From assembly GCA_027482185.1 (NCBI GenBank), contig JAIXWF010000012.1, positions 1 through 64,000 on the forward strand: a stretch of 64,000 bases of DNA, written 5' to 3'. The notes beneath the pieces were generated by a model that searched no databases, was not told the origin of the DNA, and was given only the letters and a program-made list of their open reading frames with translations. The position numbers were made by a program, and so were the translations under genes. Every line of letters begins with the position of its first letter. The first letter of the stretch is position 1. The stretch is from Opitutaceae bacterium (GTDB taxonomy: Bacteria > Verrucomicrobiota > Verrucomicrobiia > Opitutales > Opitutaceae). Of this stretch, positions 42,303 through 57,079 are shown one piece after another.

Positions 42303-42614
42303 TCAGCGTCCGCCCTGCTCTCCGGTCAACGCCCGCGCAATCTGCTCCCACTCCGCCGCCAACGTCGTCGACTCCGCCGGCATCCGCCGTCCCGCTTTCG
42401 CATACCAATAACCGGCGTTGCCCGGATCGCCTTCCTTGCGGTGCAGGTAGGCATGGACCCAGGAGCCGTCGCGGCTGTGGTCGTCCTGGGCGCAGGTATG
42501 CGCCGCGGACCAATCGCCGCGGGCGTCGTGCCAGAGTCCGCCCAACGCTCCGGACATGCCGGCCGGCGGGGCCGCATCCCGGGCGATCGAGGCCTGCAAT
42601 TCCGCAAATGACAT
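42303..42614 (-). CDS. Small conserved-looking protein (TPR-like helical), unknown function
   Basis: 103 residues, soluble. Key segment LWHDARGDWSAAHTCAQDDHSRDGSWVHAYLHRKEGD (in pieces) and GNAGYWYAKAGRRM resemble helical tetratricopeptide-like hairpins in which each Trp/Tyr pair packs the repeat. No export signal. Composition is normal for a protein and unlike the shadow frames around it. It overlaps the 5' flank of birA only on the opposite strand. Role unknown. Confidence 0.75.
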   Translation of the reverse strand: MSFAELQASIARDAAPPAGMSGALGGLWHDARGDWSAAHTCAQDDHSRDGSWVHAYLHRKEGDPGNAGYWYAKAGRRMPAESTTLAAEWEQIARALTGEQGGR

Positions 42615-42712
42615 TTGCGCCAGCGTGCGGGACCGGCTTCACATTTCAACCCGCACTTTCCCTCCCGTCCGCCAAAACCCTTCTCCGCCCCGCGCGTCCC
42701 TCCTCCATCTTC

Positions 42713-43702
42713 ATGCCCACGGTCGAACACGTGATTCTCCGCGAACTGCTGGCCCAGGAACCGGGCTGGGTCTCCGGCACCGCGCTCGCCGCCAAACTGG
42801 GCATCAGCCGCGTCGCGATCTGGCAGCACATGGAAAAGCTGCGCGCCGCCGGTTTCGAGTTCGAGGCCCAGCGTTCCCGCGGTTACCGCATCGCCGCGCG
42901 CCCCGGCACCCTGCACCCGCAGTTGATCGAAACGCAGCTCCGCGTCCGGCCCAAGGGTTTCTCCCTGCTCGTGCTCGACGAAGTCGACAGCACCAACGAC
43001 GAGGCCGCCCGCCAGCTCGCCGCCGACCGCCCCACGCCCTTCGCGATCCTCGCCCGCCGCCAAACCCGCGGCCGCGGCCGCCTCGGCCGCGCCTGGCACA
43101 GCGAGTCGCCCGCCAATCTCTACGCCAGCTTCGCCTTCCGGCCGCGCGTCGCGCCCGAGCGCATGCAGACCTTCACGCTCTGGATGGGCCTCAATCTCTG
43201 CGAGCTGCTCGCCAATTTCGCGAACGTCACCCCCGGCCTCAAGTGGCCCAACGACATCCTCTTCAACGGCCGCAAGGCCGGCGGCATGCTCACCGAAGCG
43301 CGCATCGACGCCGACCAGATCCGCGATCTCGTTTTCGGCCTCGGCCTCAACGTCAACGTCCCCGCCGGCGGCTGGCCCGCCGACCTCGCCCGCCGCGCCG
43401 TTTCCCTCGCCGAGGTCACCGGCGCCGACCTCGACCTCAACCGCCTCGCCGCCGCGCTCGTCGGCCGCGTGCTCCTCGCCTACCAGACCTTTGTCGACGG
43501 CGAACACCTCGGGCTCTTCGCCGACCTCTGGCACAAGTACGACGTCCTCCGCGGCCGGCCGATCGCCCTCCTCGAGGGCGGCCGCCGCCACAGCGGCACG
43601 GTCACGGGCCTCGACGACGACGGCGCCCTCCTGCTCCGCGACGCGCAGGGCAAGGTCCTGCGCTTCCGCGCCGGCGAGGTGACGATCGAGAAGTCCGCCT
43701 GA
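42713..43702 (+). CDS. birA: Biotin--[acetyl-CoA-carboxylase] ligase / biotin repressor-like
   Basis: 329 residues, cytoplasmic, attaches biotin to BCCP through biotinyl-5'-AMP. The N-terminal winged helix (about 1-60: LAAKLGISRVAIWQHMEKLR) indicates a BirA that can also bind DNA. The ligase core has STNDEA, the GRGRLGR loop (120-126), KWPND (177-181, with the reactive-site Lys) and GGMLTEARIDADQ. The C-terminal SH3-like domain ends RFRAGEVTIEKSA. The start ATG at 42713 was chosen over a longer frame lacking similarity. An ABC-transporter gene begins 3 bp after its stop codon, so birA probably heads that operon. Confidence 0.95.
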   Translation: MPTVEHVILRELLAQEPGWVSGTALAAKLGISRVAIWQHMEKLRAAGFEFEAQRSRGYRIAARPGTLHPQLIETQLRVRPKGFSLLVLDEVDSTNDEAARQLAADRPTPFAILARRQTRGRGRLGRAWHSESPANLYASFAFRPRVAPERMQTFTLWMGLNLCELLANFANVTPGLKWPNDILFNGRKAGGMLTEARIDADQIRDLVFGLGLNVNVPAGGWPADLARRAVSLAEVTGADLDLNRLAAALVGRVLLAYQTFVDGEHLGLFADLWHKYDVLRGRPIALLEGGRRHSGTVTGLDDDGALLLRDAQGKVLRFRAGEVTIEKSA

Positions 43703-43704
43703 TC

Positions 43705-44702
<998 letters not shown>

Positions 44703-44706
<4 letters not shown>

Positions 44707-45464
44707 AGCATTTCTTCACGCTCCTCAGCCACGAGATCCGCATGCTGCTCGTGAGTCCCGCCACCTACGTCGCGGCCACGCTCTTCCTCGGCTTCATGGG
44801 CCTCGTGTTCACCAAGATCCTCGAGATCTACAGCTCCGCGCCGCAGGAATCCTCCCCCGCTTCCGTTTACTTCCAACTCTTCTGGCTCCCGGCCTGCGTC
44901 ATGGTCCCGCTCCTCACCATGAAGTGCCTCGCCGAGGAACGCCGCCTCGGCACCATCGAAACGCTTCTCACCACCCCGGTCACCACCGCCGAGGTCGTCC
45001 TCGCCAAGTTCGGCGCCGCCTACCTGCTCTACGTCGCCCTCTGGGGCTCCACCGCCGGTTTCTTCCACATCCTCCGCCGTTTCTCCGGCGATGTCCGTTT
45101 TCTGGATACGGGCCCGCTCGTCGGCGGCTTCCTCTTCATCGCCGTCTCCGGGCTCTTCTTCGTCGCCCTCGGCGTCTTCGCCAGCTCCGTGACCCGCAAC
45201 CAGTCCGTCGCCGGCATCTTCGGCTGCGTCATGCTCGCCGGCCTCATCCTCGGCGGCAACGCCCTCTCCGACTCCGCCTGGCTCGAGCAGGGCCTCCTCC
45301 GCCCCCTCAAGGCCGTCGTCGACTATTCGCACGTGTTCTCGCACCGCGACGACTTCACCCGCGGCGTGATCGATTCCCGCCATGTCCTCTTCTATTTCAG
45401 CGGCACGGTCCTCGCCCTGATCTTCAGCATCCTCAGCGTCGAGGCCAAGCTCCTCCACGCCTGA
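44703..45464 (+). CDS. ABC-2-type permease (GldF-like)
   Basis: 253 residues, six predicted membrane helices. Among them are MLLVSPATYVAATLFLGFM, VYFQLFWLPACVMVPLLTM, AYLLYVALWGSTAGFF, LVGGFLFIAVSGLFFVALG, GIFGCVMLAGLILGG and a C-terminal LFYFSGTVLALIFSIL. It contains EERRLGTIETLLTTPVT, the cytoplasmic coupling helix typical of ABC-2 permeases. It shares the operon with the ATPase (4-bp overlap) and a GldG-like auxiliary protein 20 bp downstream. Substrate unknown. Confidence 0.93.
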
Positions 45465-45483
45465 GCCGACCGCCCCGCCGCGC

Positions 45484-46962
45484 ATGTCCCCGTTCGAAAG
45501 TTTCCGCGCCGTCCGCTGGATCCGCACGCTCAACCTCGTGCTGCAGGCGATCCTGTTCCTCACGTTCTTCGGCGGCCTCAACTACGTCGCGAAAAACCAC
45601 GCCTGGCGCTTCGACCTCACCCAGCAGCGCAAGTTCTCCCTCTCGCCCGAGACGCTGTCCTACGTCGCCAACCTTTCCCGCCCCGTCCACGTCGTCGTTT
45701 CCCTCTCCTCCGACACCGACAATCCCGAGGTCAAAGGACTCCTCCGCGAATTCGTCTACGCCACCGCCGAGCGCGAGGCCGGCCGCATCACCACCGAGGT
45801 CCTCGATGTCTACCAGAACCGCCGCCGCGCCGAGGAACTCGGCATCGATACCGGCGACATCGTCGTCCTCATCTCCGGCGACAAACGCCGCGCCGTCCGG
45901 ATCGACGAGCTGTACGGCATGAAAAAGGGCCAGCGCGAACGCTTCCAGGGCGAACAGGTTCTCACCGCCGCCATTCTCGACGTCTCCGAACCCGGCCGCC
46001 GCAAGATCTACTTCCTCGTCGGCCACCAGGAACTCCGCCCCGAGGTCGCCGACGCCACCCTCGGCCTCTCCGCCGTCCGCGACCAGCTCAAGCTGCGCAA
46101 TTTCGACGTCGACGCCGTCGACCTTGCCGTAACCCGCCGCGTCCCCGCCGACGCCTCGCTCCTCGTCGCCGTCGCTCCCCGCAGCGCCTACTCGCGGGCC
46201 GAGCAAGAGCTCCTTCGGCAATACCTCAGCGCCAACGCCGGCCGCCTTGTCCTCTTTCTCGCCCCCGGCATTTCCACCGCCGCCCTCGGCCTCGACGACC
46301 TCCTCCTCGATTGGGGCGTCCTCGTGCACGACGACCTCATTTGGGACAGCGGCGCGGAAAACATGGCCGAAAACTTCGACCTCCTCATCCGCACCTTCCT
46401 GCCGCATCCGATCACCAAGACGCTGATCGAGTACGGCGACGGCCTGCGCCTCGGCGTCGCCCGCACCGTCATGCCCGACCCGGGCCGCTCCACCTCCGGC
46501 GGCCTCAACACCGTCACCATCGCCGCCACCTCGACCACCGCCTGGGGCGAACGCGACTTCCGCCCCGGCGTCGTCCCCAAGTACGACCCGGGCATCGATA
46601 CGCGACCGCTCCCCGGCCTCGATCCGCCCGACCGCCTCGGCATCATCGTCGCCTCCGAGCGCCTCGCCGTGCGCGACAATCTCCAGTTCAGCGTCAAGGG
46701 CGGCAAACTCGTCGTCTTCGGCACCGGCGACCTGATTGCCAACGGCCGCATCGACAACCACGGCCTCTCCGTCTTCCTCAACGCCGTGAATTGGACCGTC
46801 GACCGCGACCGGCAGCTCAACATCCCTTCCCGCCCCGTCGAGCGCTTCCAGCTCGCCCTCAGCGCCGCGGAATTCTCCCAGCTGCGCTACGCCCTCGTCC
46901 TCGTGCTGCCCGGCGCCGCACTTTTGCTCGGCCTCGTGGTCTATTGGACCCGCCGCTCCTGA
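45484..46962 (+). CDS. GldG-like ABC-transporter auxiliary protein
   Basis: 492 residues: N-terminal helix (IRTLNLVLQAILFLTFFGGLNYV), a large periplasmic ABC_transp_aux domain (about 50-450: HAWRFDLTQQRKFSLSPETL at the start, IYFLVGHQELRPE, LVLFLAPGI, VVFGTGDLIAN) and a C-terminal helix (LRYALVLVLPGAALLLGLVVYW). This is the partner of ABC-2 permeases in Gld-type systems. It matches family topology with both termini in the membrane. It is followed after 22 bp by the DUF4340 gene, the usual neighbour in such loci. Confidence 0.93.
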   Translation: MSPFESFRAVRWIRTLNLVLQAILFLTFFGGLNYVAKNHAWRFDLTQQRKFSLSPETLSYVANLSRPVHVVVSLSSDTDNPEVKGLLREFVYATAEREAGRITTEVLDVYQNRRRAEELGIDTGDIVVLISGDKRRAVRIDELYGMKKGQRERFQGEQVLTAAILDVSEPGRRKIYFLVGHQELRPEVADATLGLSAVRDQLKLRNFDVDAVDLAVTRRVPADASLLVAVAPRSAYSRAEQELLRQYLSANAGRLVLFLAPGISTAALGLDDLLLDWGVLVHDDLIWDSGAENMAENFDLLIRTFLPHPITKTLIEYGDGLRLGVARTVMPDPGRSTSGGLNTVTIAATSTTAWGERDFRPGVVPKYDPGIDTRPLPGLDPPDRLGIIVASERLAVRDNLQFSVKGGKLVVFGTGDLIANGRIDNHGLSVFLNAVNWTVDRDRQLNIPSRPVERFQLALSAAEFSQLRYALVLVLPGAALLLGLVVYWTRRS

Positions 46963-46983
46963 TCCCGCCCGCCGACCGTTCCC

Positions 46984-48957
46984 ATGCGCACCAAAGTCAC
47001 GCTCGTTCTGATCTTCCTGAACGTCGCGCTGTTTTTCTTCATCTTCAAGTTCGAGCGCAACTGGCGCACCGAGGCCGCCTCCCGCGAGGCCCGCCGCCGC
47101 GTGCTCGGTCCCGAGGCCGCCGACATCCGAACCCTCGAGGTGAACTCCGCGGCTCCCGGCGCATCTTTCCGCCTCGTCCGCAACCGCGACGACTGGTCCC
47201 TCACCCGCCCGCTCGAGTGGCCCGCCAACGCCCACGCCGCCACCGCCATCGTCAACGAGCTCGGCCTCCTCGAACACGAGACCAGCTTCCGCGTCGCCGA
47301 CCTCGCCCAGAACGGCCAATCCCTCGCCAGCTACGGCCTGGAATCCCCGAAGCTCACCGTCGCGTTCTCCGCCGGCGACCCCGCCGCCCCCGGCGCCCCG
47401 CCCCGCCCGCCCGTCACGCTTAAAATCGGCGACCTCACCGGCGACGGCAAACGGCTCTACGTGCTCTCGACCGACGGCGAACGCGTCCACGTCGTCAACC
47501 GCAGCCTGCTCGACACCCTCTCCCTCCCGCTCGAACAGCTCCGCGCCGACACCCTCCTCAACATCCGCGTCTTCGAGGCCCGTTCCCTCGGCGTCCAGAC
47601 CGACGCCAGCCGCGCCGGCACCGCCGGCGTCCGGGTCCGTATCCGGCGCGAAGGTACGCGCTGGACCTTCGAGACGCCCATCATCGCCCGCGCCGGCCGC
47701 ACCGCCGTCGAACTCGCGATCAATGATCTCAACACCCTCCGCGCGAAAACGTTTTCCCCGTCGCCCGCGCCCAACCCGCTCCCGTCCGCCGCCCCGCTCC
47801 TGCGCATCACCCTCGAGGGCAACAACCGGCTCGAAACGCTTTTCCTCGGCGAACCCGTGCGCGCCGCCGAGCCCGCCGCCGCCGGCCGCGAGGCCGTGCG
47901 CGACTACTACGCCCAGCTCGACGGCCGCGCCGCCGTCTTCACCGTCGCCGTCCCGGTGCGCCTCGTCGACGCCCTGCGCACCGCCCAGGAATCCCTCCGC
48001 GAGAAACGCGTCCTCGAGTTCGACGCCGCCGCGGTCTCCGCCGTCACCCTCTCCGCCCCCGTTCTCTCCAACCAGGTGCCGATCACGCTCCAGCGCCTCG
48101 AAGCCCCCGCCGGCCAGGCCCGCGACGCCGACCAGGCCTGGCAGGTGATCGTGCGCGGCGACGGCACCCAGGGCCCGCAGACCCTCCCCGCCGACCCCGC
48201 CGCCGTGCGCAATCTCCTCGAGCGGCTCACCCTGCTCAGCGCCGGCCAATTCAAGAGCGACGCCCCCACCGGCGCCGACCTCGAGGATTGGGGCTTCAAC
48301 CGCCCGCTCCGCGAGGTCTCGCTCTCCGTCAACGGCACACCCGCCCCGCTCGTCCTCCGCCTCGGCACCGACGCCGCCCGCACCGTCTACGCCCGCGTCG
48401 GCACGCCGACCGAACCCGGCGCCTCGATCTACACCGTCCCCGCCGACATCGTCGAGGACCTCACCCTCCTGCCCTCCGCGTGGCGCAACCGCGCCGTCGC
48501 CGAGCCCCTGCCCGCGGCCGCCCGCATCTCCGCCCTGCGCATCACCGATCTCGCGGACAACAGACCCCTCGTCGACCTGACCTTCGCCGCCGACGGCCAG
48601 CCGAGTCCCGCCCCGCGCGACGCCAAAGCCGTCGCCCAACTCGTCGCCGGCCTCCGCGCCCTCCGGGCCCGCGAGTTCCTGCCCGGCGGTTACGCCGAGA
48701 AGATCGTCACGGGCGGCGAGGAACGCGCCTGGCGTTACCGGCTCGAGGCCACGGTCACGCTCCCCGGCGGCGCCGGCCTCGAAACCACCCGCCCGCTCAA
48801 CCTCGCCCTCACCGAGCGGCTCGGCGGCAACCTCCTCTACGCCGGCAGCCGCGAGCTCGACGCCATCTTCGCCGTCGAGCAACCGGTCCTGGATGCGCTC
48901 TGGGCCTTGATCTACGGCCCGCGCGATCCCGGCCCGCCGGCGCCGCCGAAACCGTAA
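46984..48957 (+). CDS. DUF4340 domain protein
   Basis: 657 residues. One N-terminal helix (RTKVTLVLIFLNVALFFFIF) anchors a periplasmic part built of repeated DUF4340 units: SASLASYGL-type NGQSLASYGLESPKLTVAF, LKIGDLTGDGKRLYV and, in the second half, ADLEDWGFNRPLREVSLSV and PLVLRLGTDAARTVYARV. It therefore carries at least two copies of the domain, longer than many family members. The family is found downstream of GldG-like genes and is thought to act with them. Function not established. Confidence 0.93.
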   Translation: MRTKVTLVLIFLNVALFFFIFKFERNWRTEAASREARRRVLGPEAADIRTLEVNSAAPGASFRLVRNRDDWSLTRPLEWPANAHAATAIVNELGLLEHETSFRVADLAQNGQSLASYGLESPKLTVAFSAGDPAAPGAPPRPPVTLKIGDLTGDGKRLYVLSTDGERVHVVNRSLLDTLSLPLEQLRADTLLNIRVFEARSLGVQTDASRAGTAGVRVRIRREGTRWTFETPIIARAGRTAVELAINDLNTLRAKTFSPSPAPNPLPSAAPLLRITLEGNNRLETLFLGEPVRAAEPAAAGREAVRDYYAQLDGRAAVFTVAVPVRLVDALRTAQESLREKRVLEFDAAAVSAVTLSAPVLSNQVPITLQRLEAPAGQARDADQAWQVIVRGDGTQGPQTLPADPAAVRNLLERLTLLSAGQFKSDAPTGADLEDWGFNRPLREVSLSVNGTPAPLVLRLGTDAARTVYARVGTPTEPGASIYTVPADIVEDLTLLPSAWRNRAVAEPLPAAARISALRITDLADNRPLVDLTFAADGQPSPAPRDAKAVAQLVAGLRALRAREFLPGGYAEKIVTGGEERAWRYRLEATVTLPGGAGLETTRPLNLALTERLGGNLLYAGSRELDAIFAVEQPVLDALWALIYGPRDPGPPAPPKP

Positions 48958-49039
48958 GCCGAAGCCCCGCCCGCGTGCGGCTCCGCCCTCCAGTTTCCCT
49001 CGGTCCGCGTCCGCCGCGGTCCGCGCCCGCCCGCCGGAC

Positions 49040-51898
49040 ATGAAGCCGTCGCGCCCCATCGTCGTCCGCGGTCTCGTGTTCTGCGCCGAATGCGCGGGGT
49101 CGTTCGCGCTCTGGACGCTGTGGCTGCTGCTCGGGCTGCTCCTCGCGCTCCAGCTGTACGTCTACTCGGCGAAGGAACTCGCCCTCCCCGGCTTCGTGCA
49201 GCGCCGGCTCGAGGCGCGGCTCGCCGAGGCCGGTTTGCACGCCACCTTCGGCCGCGCCTCGTTCGATCCCTCCGGGCGTATCCTGATCGAGGATGCGCAG
49301 GTTTCCCTGCCCGGCGTCGGCGAACCGATCGTGCGCGCCCGCTCGGTCTACGTGCGCCTGAATCCGTGGTACCTCAGCGTCGGCCTCGTCGAGCCGCGCC
49401 TGGTCCGGCTCGCCGGCGCCACCGTCGCCGTGCCTTCGATGCTCTCCCCGACGGGCCGGCCGCAGGAACTTGTCCGCGACCTCGAGGCCGTGCTCGTGCC
49501 CGAAGGCAACGCCGTCCGCCTCGAACAGCTCAACGCCCGCGTCGCCGGCGTCGTCCTCACGGCCCGCGGCACGCTGCCGTTCGGCCGGCCCGCCGCCGAT
49601 CCCGCCCGCGAACCATGGGCCGCCGCCCTCGCGCGGCAGTTCCCCGGCTTCTGCCGGCAGGCCCTCGCCGCCGCCGCCTACGCCGGCAATTTCGAGGCCC
49701 CGTCCCTCGAGGTCGTGTTCGCCGCCTCCGCCTCCGGCGCCACCACCGTCGGCATCGAGCTGCTCGCCCGCACCGCCGCCTTCGCCGAACCCCTTGCCCT
49801 GCGCGCCACGCAGGTCCGGGCCTCGACCCGGCTCCTGCTCTTCGGCGAAACGCCCGCGACTTGGCTCGAGCTCTCCGCCGCCGATCTGCAGCTGCCCGAC
49901 GGCGTCCGCCTCTCCGACCTCGCGGCCTCCCTCGGCGGGCGTTTCCGCTCCGACTCGCTGCGGTTCGATGTCCGCGAACTCGCGTTGTCCGCCTCCTCCG
50001 TCGCCGCCGCGGGCCTCTCCGCCCAAACGGTCTCGGTGCTGGCCCATCCGCGCGACCTGCCGCGGCTCGAAGCCACCGCCGTCGCCCGCATCTTCGGCGC
50101 GCCGCTCGCCCTCGCCGGCGAAGCCGATCTCGAAACCCGCACCGGGCGCGTCCGGCTCCGCGGCGCCGTCGATCCGTCCATCCTCGACGCCATCGGCGCG
50201 CGCCTCCGCGTCGACGTCCGCCGCTTCTTCGACTTCACCGCGCTCGACCTCGAACGCGGCGAAGCGACGTTCGGCCCGGGTTGGCAATTCGAGAAACTCA
50301 CCGCCCGCGTCCGCGTCGACGGCGTCAACGCCTACGGCGTGAAAATGTACGACGGCCGCGCCGTCGTGGAACTCGATCCGCACCGCTTCTGGTCCCCCGA
50401 CGCCTACGCGCGCATCGGCGACAACTTCGCCCGCGGCACCTACGAGCAGGATCTCCGCACGCTCGAACACCGCTTCCTGCTCGCGGGCCGCCTGCGCCCG
50501 ATGGAACTGACGCCGTGGTTCCGCGAGTGGTGGCCCAATTTCTTTTCCGACTTCGTTTTCCCCGAGGCCCCGCCGCGCGCGAGCGTCGACGTCCGCGGCG
50601 TGTGGAAGGCCGGCTGGCAGAGCTCCGTCTTCATCTTCGCCGACGCCGCCAAACCGGTGATCCGCGGCGGCGCTTTCGACCAGGTGCGCACCCGCATTTT
50701 TGTGCGGCCGGGCTTTGTCGACGGCCTCGAGTTCGTCGGCACGCGCGACGACGGCGTCGCCGAGGGCCGCTTCACCTTCGTCGATCCTCCCGGCCGCGGC
50801 TGGGAATCGGTCGACGTGGCCGTCGAATCGACCCTCGAGCTCGGCCTGGTCCGCCAGGTGATCGGCAGCCTCGCCGAGTCGTTCCTCGAGCCGATCCGCG
50901 TTTCCGCGCCGCCCGACGTCGTCTTCAAAGGTCGCTTCCAGGGCCCGGGCCATCCCGGCGGCCGCAAGGCTGCCGTCGAGGTGCAGGCCCGCACCCAGGG
51001 CGAATTCCGCTACCACGATTTCCCGGTCTCCGACGCCGCGTTCTCCCTCAAGGTCGACGGCGACAACGTGCTGATCGAGAATTTCGAAGCCCAATTCGGC
51101 AACGGCATCGCCAGCGGCCGCGCCCAGGTCTCCGGCACCGGCACCCAACGCCGGCTGGGATTCGATTTCGCGCTCAAGAACGCCGCCCTCGGCCGCACCG
51201 CGACGACGCTCGCCGATTTCTTCGCCCGCAAACAAGGCCTGCCGCCCGCGCCCCCCGGCAAATTCGTCCAGGAGAAAGCCGCCGTGCAGCTCAACCTGGC
51301 CGCCTCCGGCGAGGGCGATTACGACAATCACCTGAGCTACCGCGGCGGCGGCAACGCCTCCCTCGCCGGCGCCGAGATCGGCGAAGTTCCCCTCCTCGGC
51401 CTGCTCTCCGAACTCCTCCGCTTCACGTCGCTGCGGTTCACGGAAGCCAACGCCAACTTCAAGATCGAGGGCAACCGCCTCGTGTTTCCCGAGTTCAAAT
51501 TGCGCGGCGCCAATTCCGCCATCGATGCCCACGGCACCTATGCCCTCGACCGCCGCGAACTCGATTTCAACGCCAAGATCTTCCCGTTCCAAGAGAGCAA
51601 CAATCTCCTCAAGACCGTCGTCGGCGCCGTCCTCTCGCCGCTCTCCAGCGCCTTCGAGGTGAAACTCAGCGGCTCCCTCGACAAACCCGCTTGGGCCTTC
51701 GTCATCGGCCCCACCAATCTGCTCCGCACCCTCACCGGCGGCGACCCGGCCGACAAAGCCGCCCCGCCCCCGGCGCCCGCTCCCGCCGCTCCGTCCCCCG
51801 CGACGCCGGCGCCCGCCGCCGTTGGTCCGGAAGTATCGGTGCGCATCGCGCCGCCGACTACCCCGGACAGCTCAGGTCCCGCGCCGAAACCCGAATAG
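49040..51898 (+). CDS. AsmA/TamB-like large periplasmic protein
   Basis: 952 residues. A membrane anchor (LWTLWLLLGLLLALQLYV, about 25-45) is followed by repetitive beta-strands of the AsmA fold: FVQRRLEARLAEAGLHATFG, then FDPSGRILIEDAQVSLPG at the start. The C-terminal region (about 760-890) has GEVPLLGLLSELLRFTSLRF and KIFPFQESNNLLKTV, the AsmA_2-type ending. Such proteins span the periplasm and move lipids or assist outer-membrane biogenesis. A Pro/Ala-rich tail (about 905-952) is likely disordered. It is 82 bp downstream of the DUF4340 gene on the same strand and may belong to the same transcript. Confidence 0.9.
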   Translation: MKPSRPIVVRGLVFCAECAGSFALWTLWLLLGLLLALQLYVYSAKELALPGFVQRRLEARLAEAGLHATFGRASFDPSGRILIEDAQVSLPGVGEPIVRARSVYVRLNPWYLSVGLVEPRLVRLAGATVAVPSMLSPTGRPQELVRDLEAVLVPEGNAVRLEQLNARVAGVVLTARGTLPFGRPAADPAREPWAAALARQFPGFCRQALAAAAYAGNFEAPSLEVVFAASASGATTVGIELLARTAAFAEPLALRATQVRASTRLLLFGETPATWLELSAADLQLPDGVRLSDLAASLGGRFRSDSLRFDVRELALSASSVAAAGLSAQTVSVLAHPRDLPRLEATAVARIFGAPLALAGEADLETRTGRVRLRGAVDPSILDAIGARLRVDVRRFFDFTALDLERGEATFGPGWQFEKLTARVRVDGVNAYGVKMYDGRAVVELDPHRFWSPDAYARIGDNFARGTYEQDLRTLEHRFLLAGRLRPMELTPWFREWWPNFFSDFVFPEAPPRASVDVRGVWKAGWQSSVFIFADAAKPVIRGGAFDQVRTRIFVRPGFVDGLEFVGTRDDGVAEGRFTFVDPPGRGWESVDVAVESTLELGLVRQVIGSLAESFLEPIRVSAPPDVVFKGRFQGPGHPGGRKAAVEVQARTQGEFRYHDFPVSDAAFSLKVDGDNVLIENFEAQFGNGIASGRAQVSGTGTQRRLGFDFALKNAALGRTATTLADFFARKQGLPPAPPGKFVQEKAAVQLNLAASGEGDYDNHLSYRGGGNASLAGAEIGEVPLLGLLSELLRFTSLRFTEANANFKIEGNRLVFPEFKLRGANSAIDAHGTYALDRRELDFNAKIFPFQESNNLLKTVVGAVLSPLSSAFEVKLSGSLDKPAWAFVIGPTNLLRTLTGGDPADKAAPPPAPAPAAPSPATPAPAAVGPEVSVRIAPPTTPDSSGPAPKPE

Positions 51899-51941
51899 CA
51901 CCGGATCCATTTCCGGCCTGCCGCTCCGTGCCGGCCGGATT

Positions 51942-52502
51942 TCAGACCGCCGCCAACTTTCCGGTCCTCCGTGCCGCCCGCGCGTATAGCGCTGCCGAAG
52001 CCGCGAACAGCAGCACGAAACCGAAATTCAGCCCCATCACCTGCGCTACGCCGGGACTGAAATCGCCCGGCCGCCAAACCAGCGCCACCCACGGCACCAG
52101 AAATTGCGCCAACGCCATCAGCCCCGCCGACAGCGCCATGCCGCGCGGCGCGAAACGGGCCGCCGCGGCGCCGACGGCACCGATCGCGAGCACGCCGCCG
52201 AACAGCAGATTCGCCGGATTCTCCTCGCTGCCGATCAGGCCCACGGCGCCGTTGATCCAGAGCAACAGCAAGCCCCCGCCGAGGGCCAATCCCGTCGCCC
52301 AGCGATAGGCCGACCCGGTCTGCGGCCGCGCCAGCCAACGGAACGCGAACCCGACGCCCGCCATCAGGATCCACGCCACGGCAAAATCGCCGGCTCCCCA
52401 GGCCCAGCCTTCGACGCGAAACAGCATCGCGCCGGCGGGAATCGACAGGATCGCCGCGGGCACCAGCACCACGGGCCACAGACTCGGTTGTTTGATCGTC
52501 AT
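51942..52502 (-). CDS. Small polytopic membrane protein of unknown function
   Basis: 186 residues from the ATG at 52502. At least five hydrophobic helices: LWPVVLVPAAILSIPAGAML, FAVAWILMAGVGFAFRWLA, WATGLALGGGLLLLWING, LLFGGVLAIGAVGAAAARF, LSAGLMALAQFLVPWVALVW and MGLNFGFVLLFAASAALYA. I do not recognise a specific family; similarity to small uncharacterised DUF proteins of PVC bacteria is likely. It is divergent from the hybrid kinase across 150 bp and convergent with the AsmA-like gene. The upstream frame to 52592 is not used because it lacks membrane-protein character. Confidence 0.8.
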   Translation of the reverse strand: MTIKQPSLWPVVLVPAAILSIPAGAMLFRVEGWAWGAGDFAVAWILMAGVGFAFRWLARPQTGSAYRWATGLALGGGLLLLWINGAVGLIGSEENPANLLFGGVLAIGAVGAAAARFAPRGMALSAGLMALAQFLVPWVALVWRPGDFSPGVAQVMGLNFGFVLLFAASAALYARAARRTGKLAAV

Positions 52503-52635
52503 GACCGCAAGGTAATCCGCGAACGTGAAGTCTTGATGAAGCCGGCGTGAATTGCACCGGATAAACGCCCCGTCGCCGTCGTTGCGGCCCACCGCGCGAA
52601 CAAACGCATTGCCGTTGCCGGGCCGCCTTCCTTTC

Positions 52636-52652
52636 TTGAGGTAAACACCTCA

Positions 52653-52653
<1 letters not shown>
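52636..52653. promoter_or_regulatory. Perfect hairpin/operator over the kinase start codon
   Basis: TTGAGGT-AAAC-ACCTCAA: perfect 7-bp arms, the right arm ending on the A of the ATG. It contains the only Shine-Dalgarno-like GAGG (52638-52641), which would be paired in the RNA, so translation could be gated. As DNA it is also a good dyad operator. Confidence 0.55.
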
Positions 52654-56660
<4,007 letters not shown>

Positions 56661-56664
56661 GCCG

Positions 56665-57079
56665 GGTTCCTGCAGTTGAGAGTTGAAAGTTGAAGGTTGG
56701 GAGATCGATCGGCCTGAGCCACGGATAACGCAGCCGAAGCCGGCAACCTGCCGAGCCGAACGGCCTTGCTCTCGACTCTCGGCCCAACGCTCTCAACGGC
56801 ATGGGTTCGGCTGAGCCGAGTCGCGCCGTCTCCGCCGGTGACTCATCCCTCCGCCCGCCGCGATCCCGCCTCCGGTATCCATGCCCTCGGTGTCATCCGT
56901 GGTCCATTCTCCAGGTGCCATCCCGGGAATTCACGGCCGACAATCACCGGATCGGAGGGTTCGGCTCGCTGCCCTTCCTCAAAGTCCCCGCAAGCGCATG
57001 CCGCTTCAGATCGAACACCCGCCCTCTGTGTCCCTCCGATTTGCCTCCGTGTCCTCTGTGACGAAGCGCCGCGACCGTC
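56665..57079. other. 415-bp intergenic region of word repeats
   Basis: No gene supported. It contains a GTTGAAAG-type copy (56673-56702), CTCTCGACTCTCGG/CGCTCTCAACGG words (56767-56799), GTGTCATCCGTGGTCC-type words (56890-56906) and CTCTGTGTCC / CTCCGTGTCC / TCTGTGAC words (57024-57062). It is flanked by the kinase stop codon, itself inside CGGCT-G-AGCCG, and the convergent sulfatase-like gene. Confidence 0.6.
56673..56702 (+). repeat. GTTGAAAG-type word repeat
   Basis: AGTTGAGAGTTGAAAGTTG then AAGGTTGGGAG; same family as 18951, 20881 and 38940, again just after a stop-codon dyad. Confidence 0.75.
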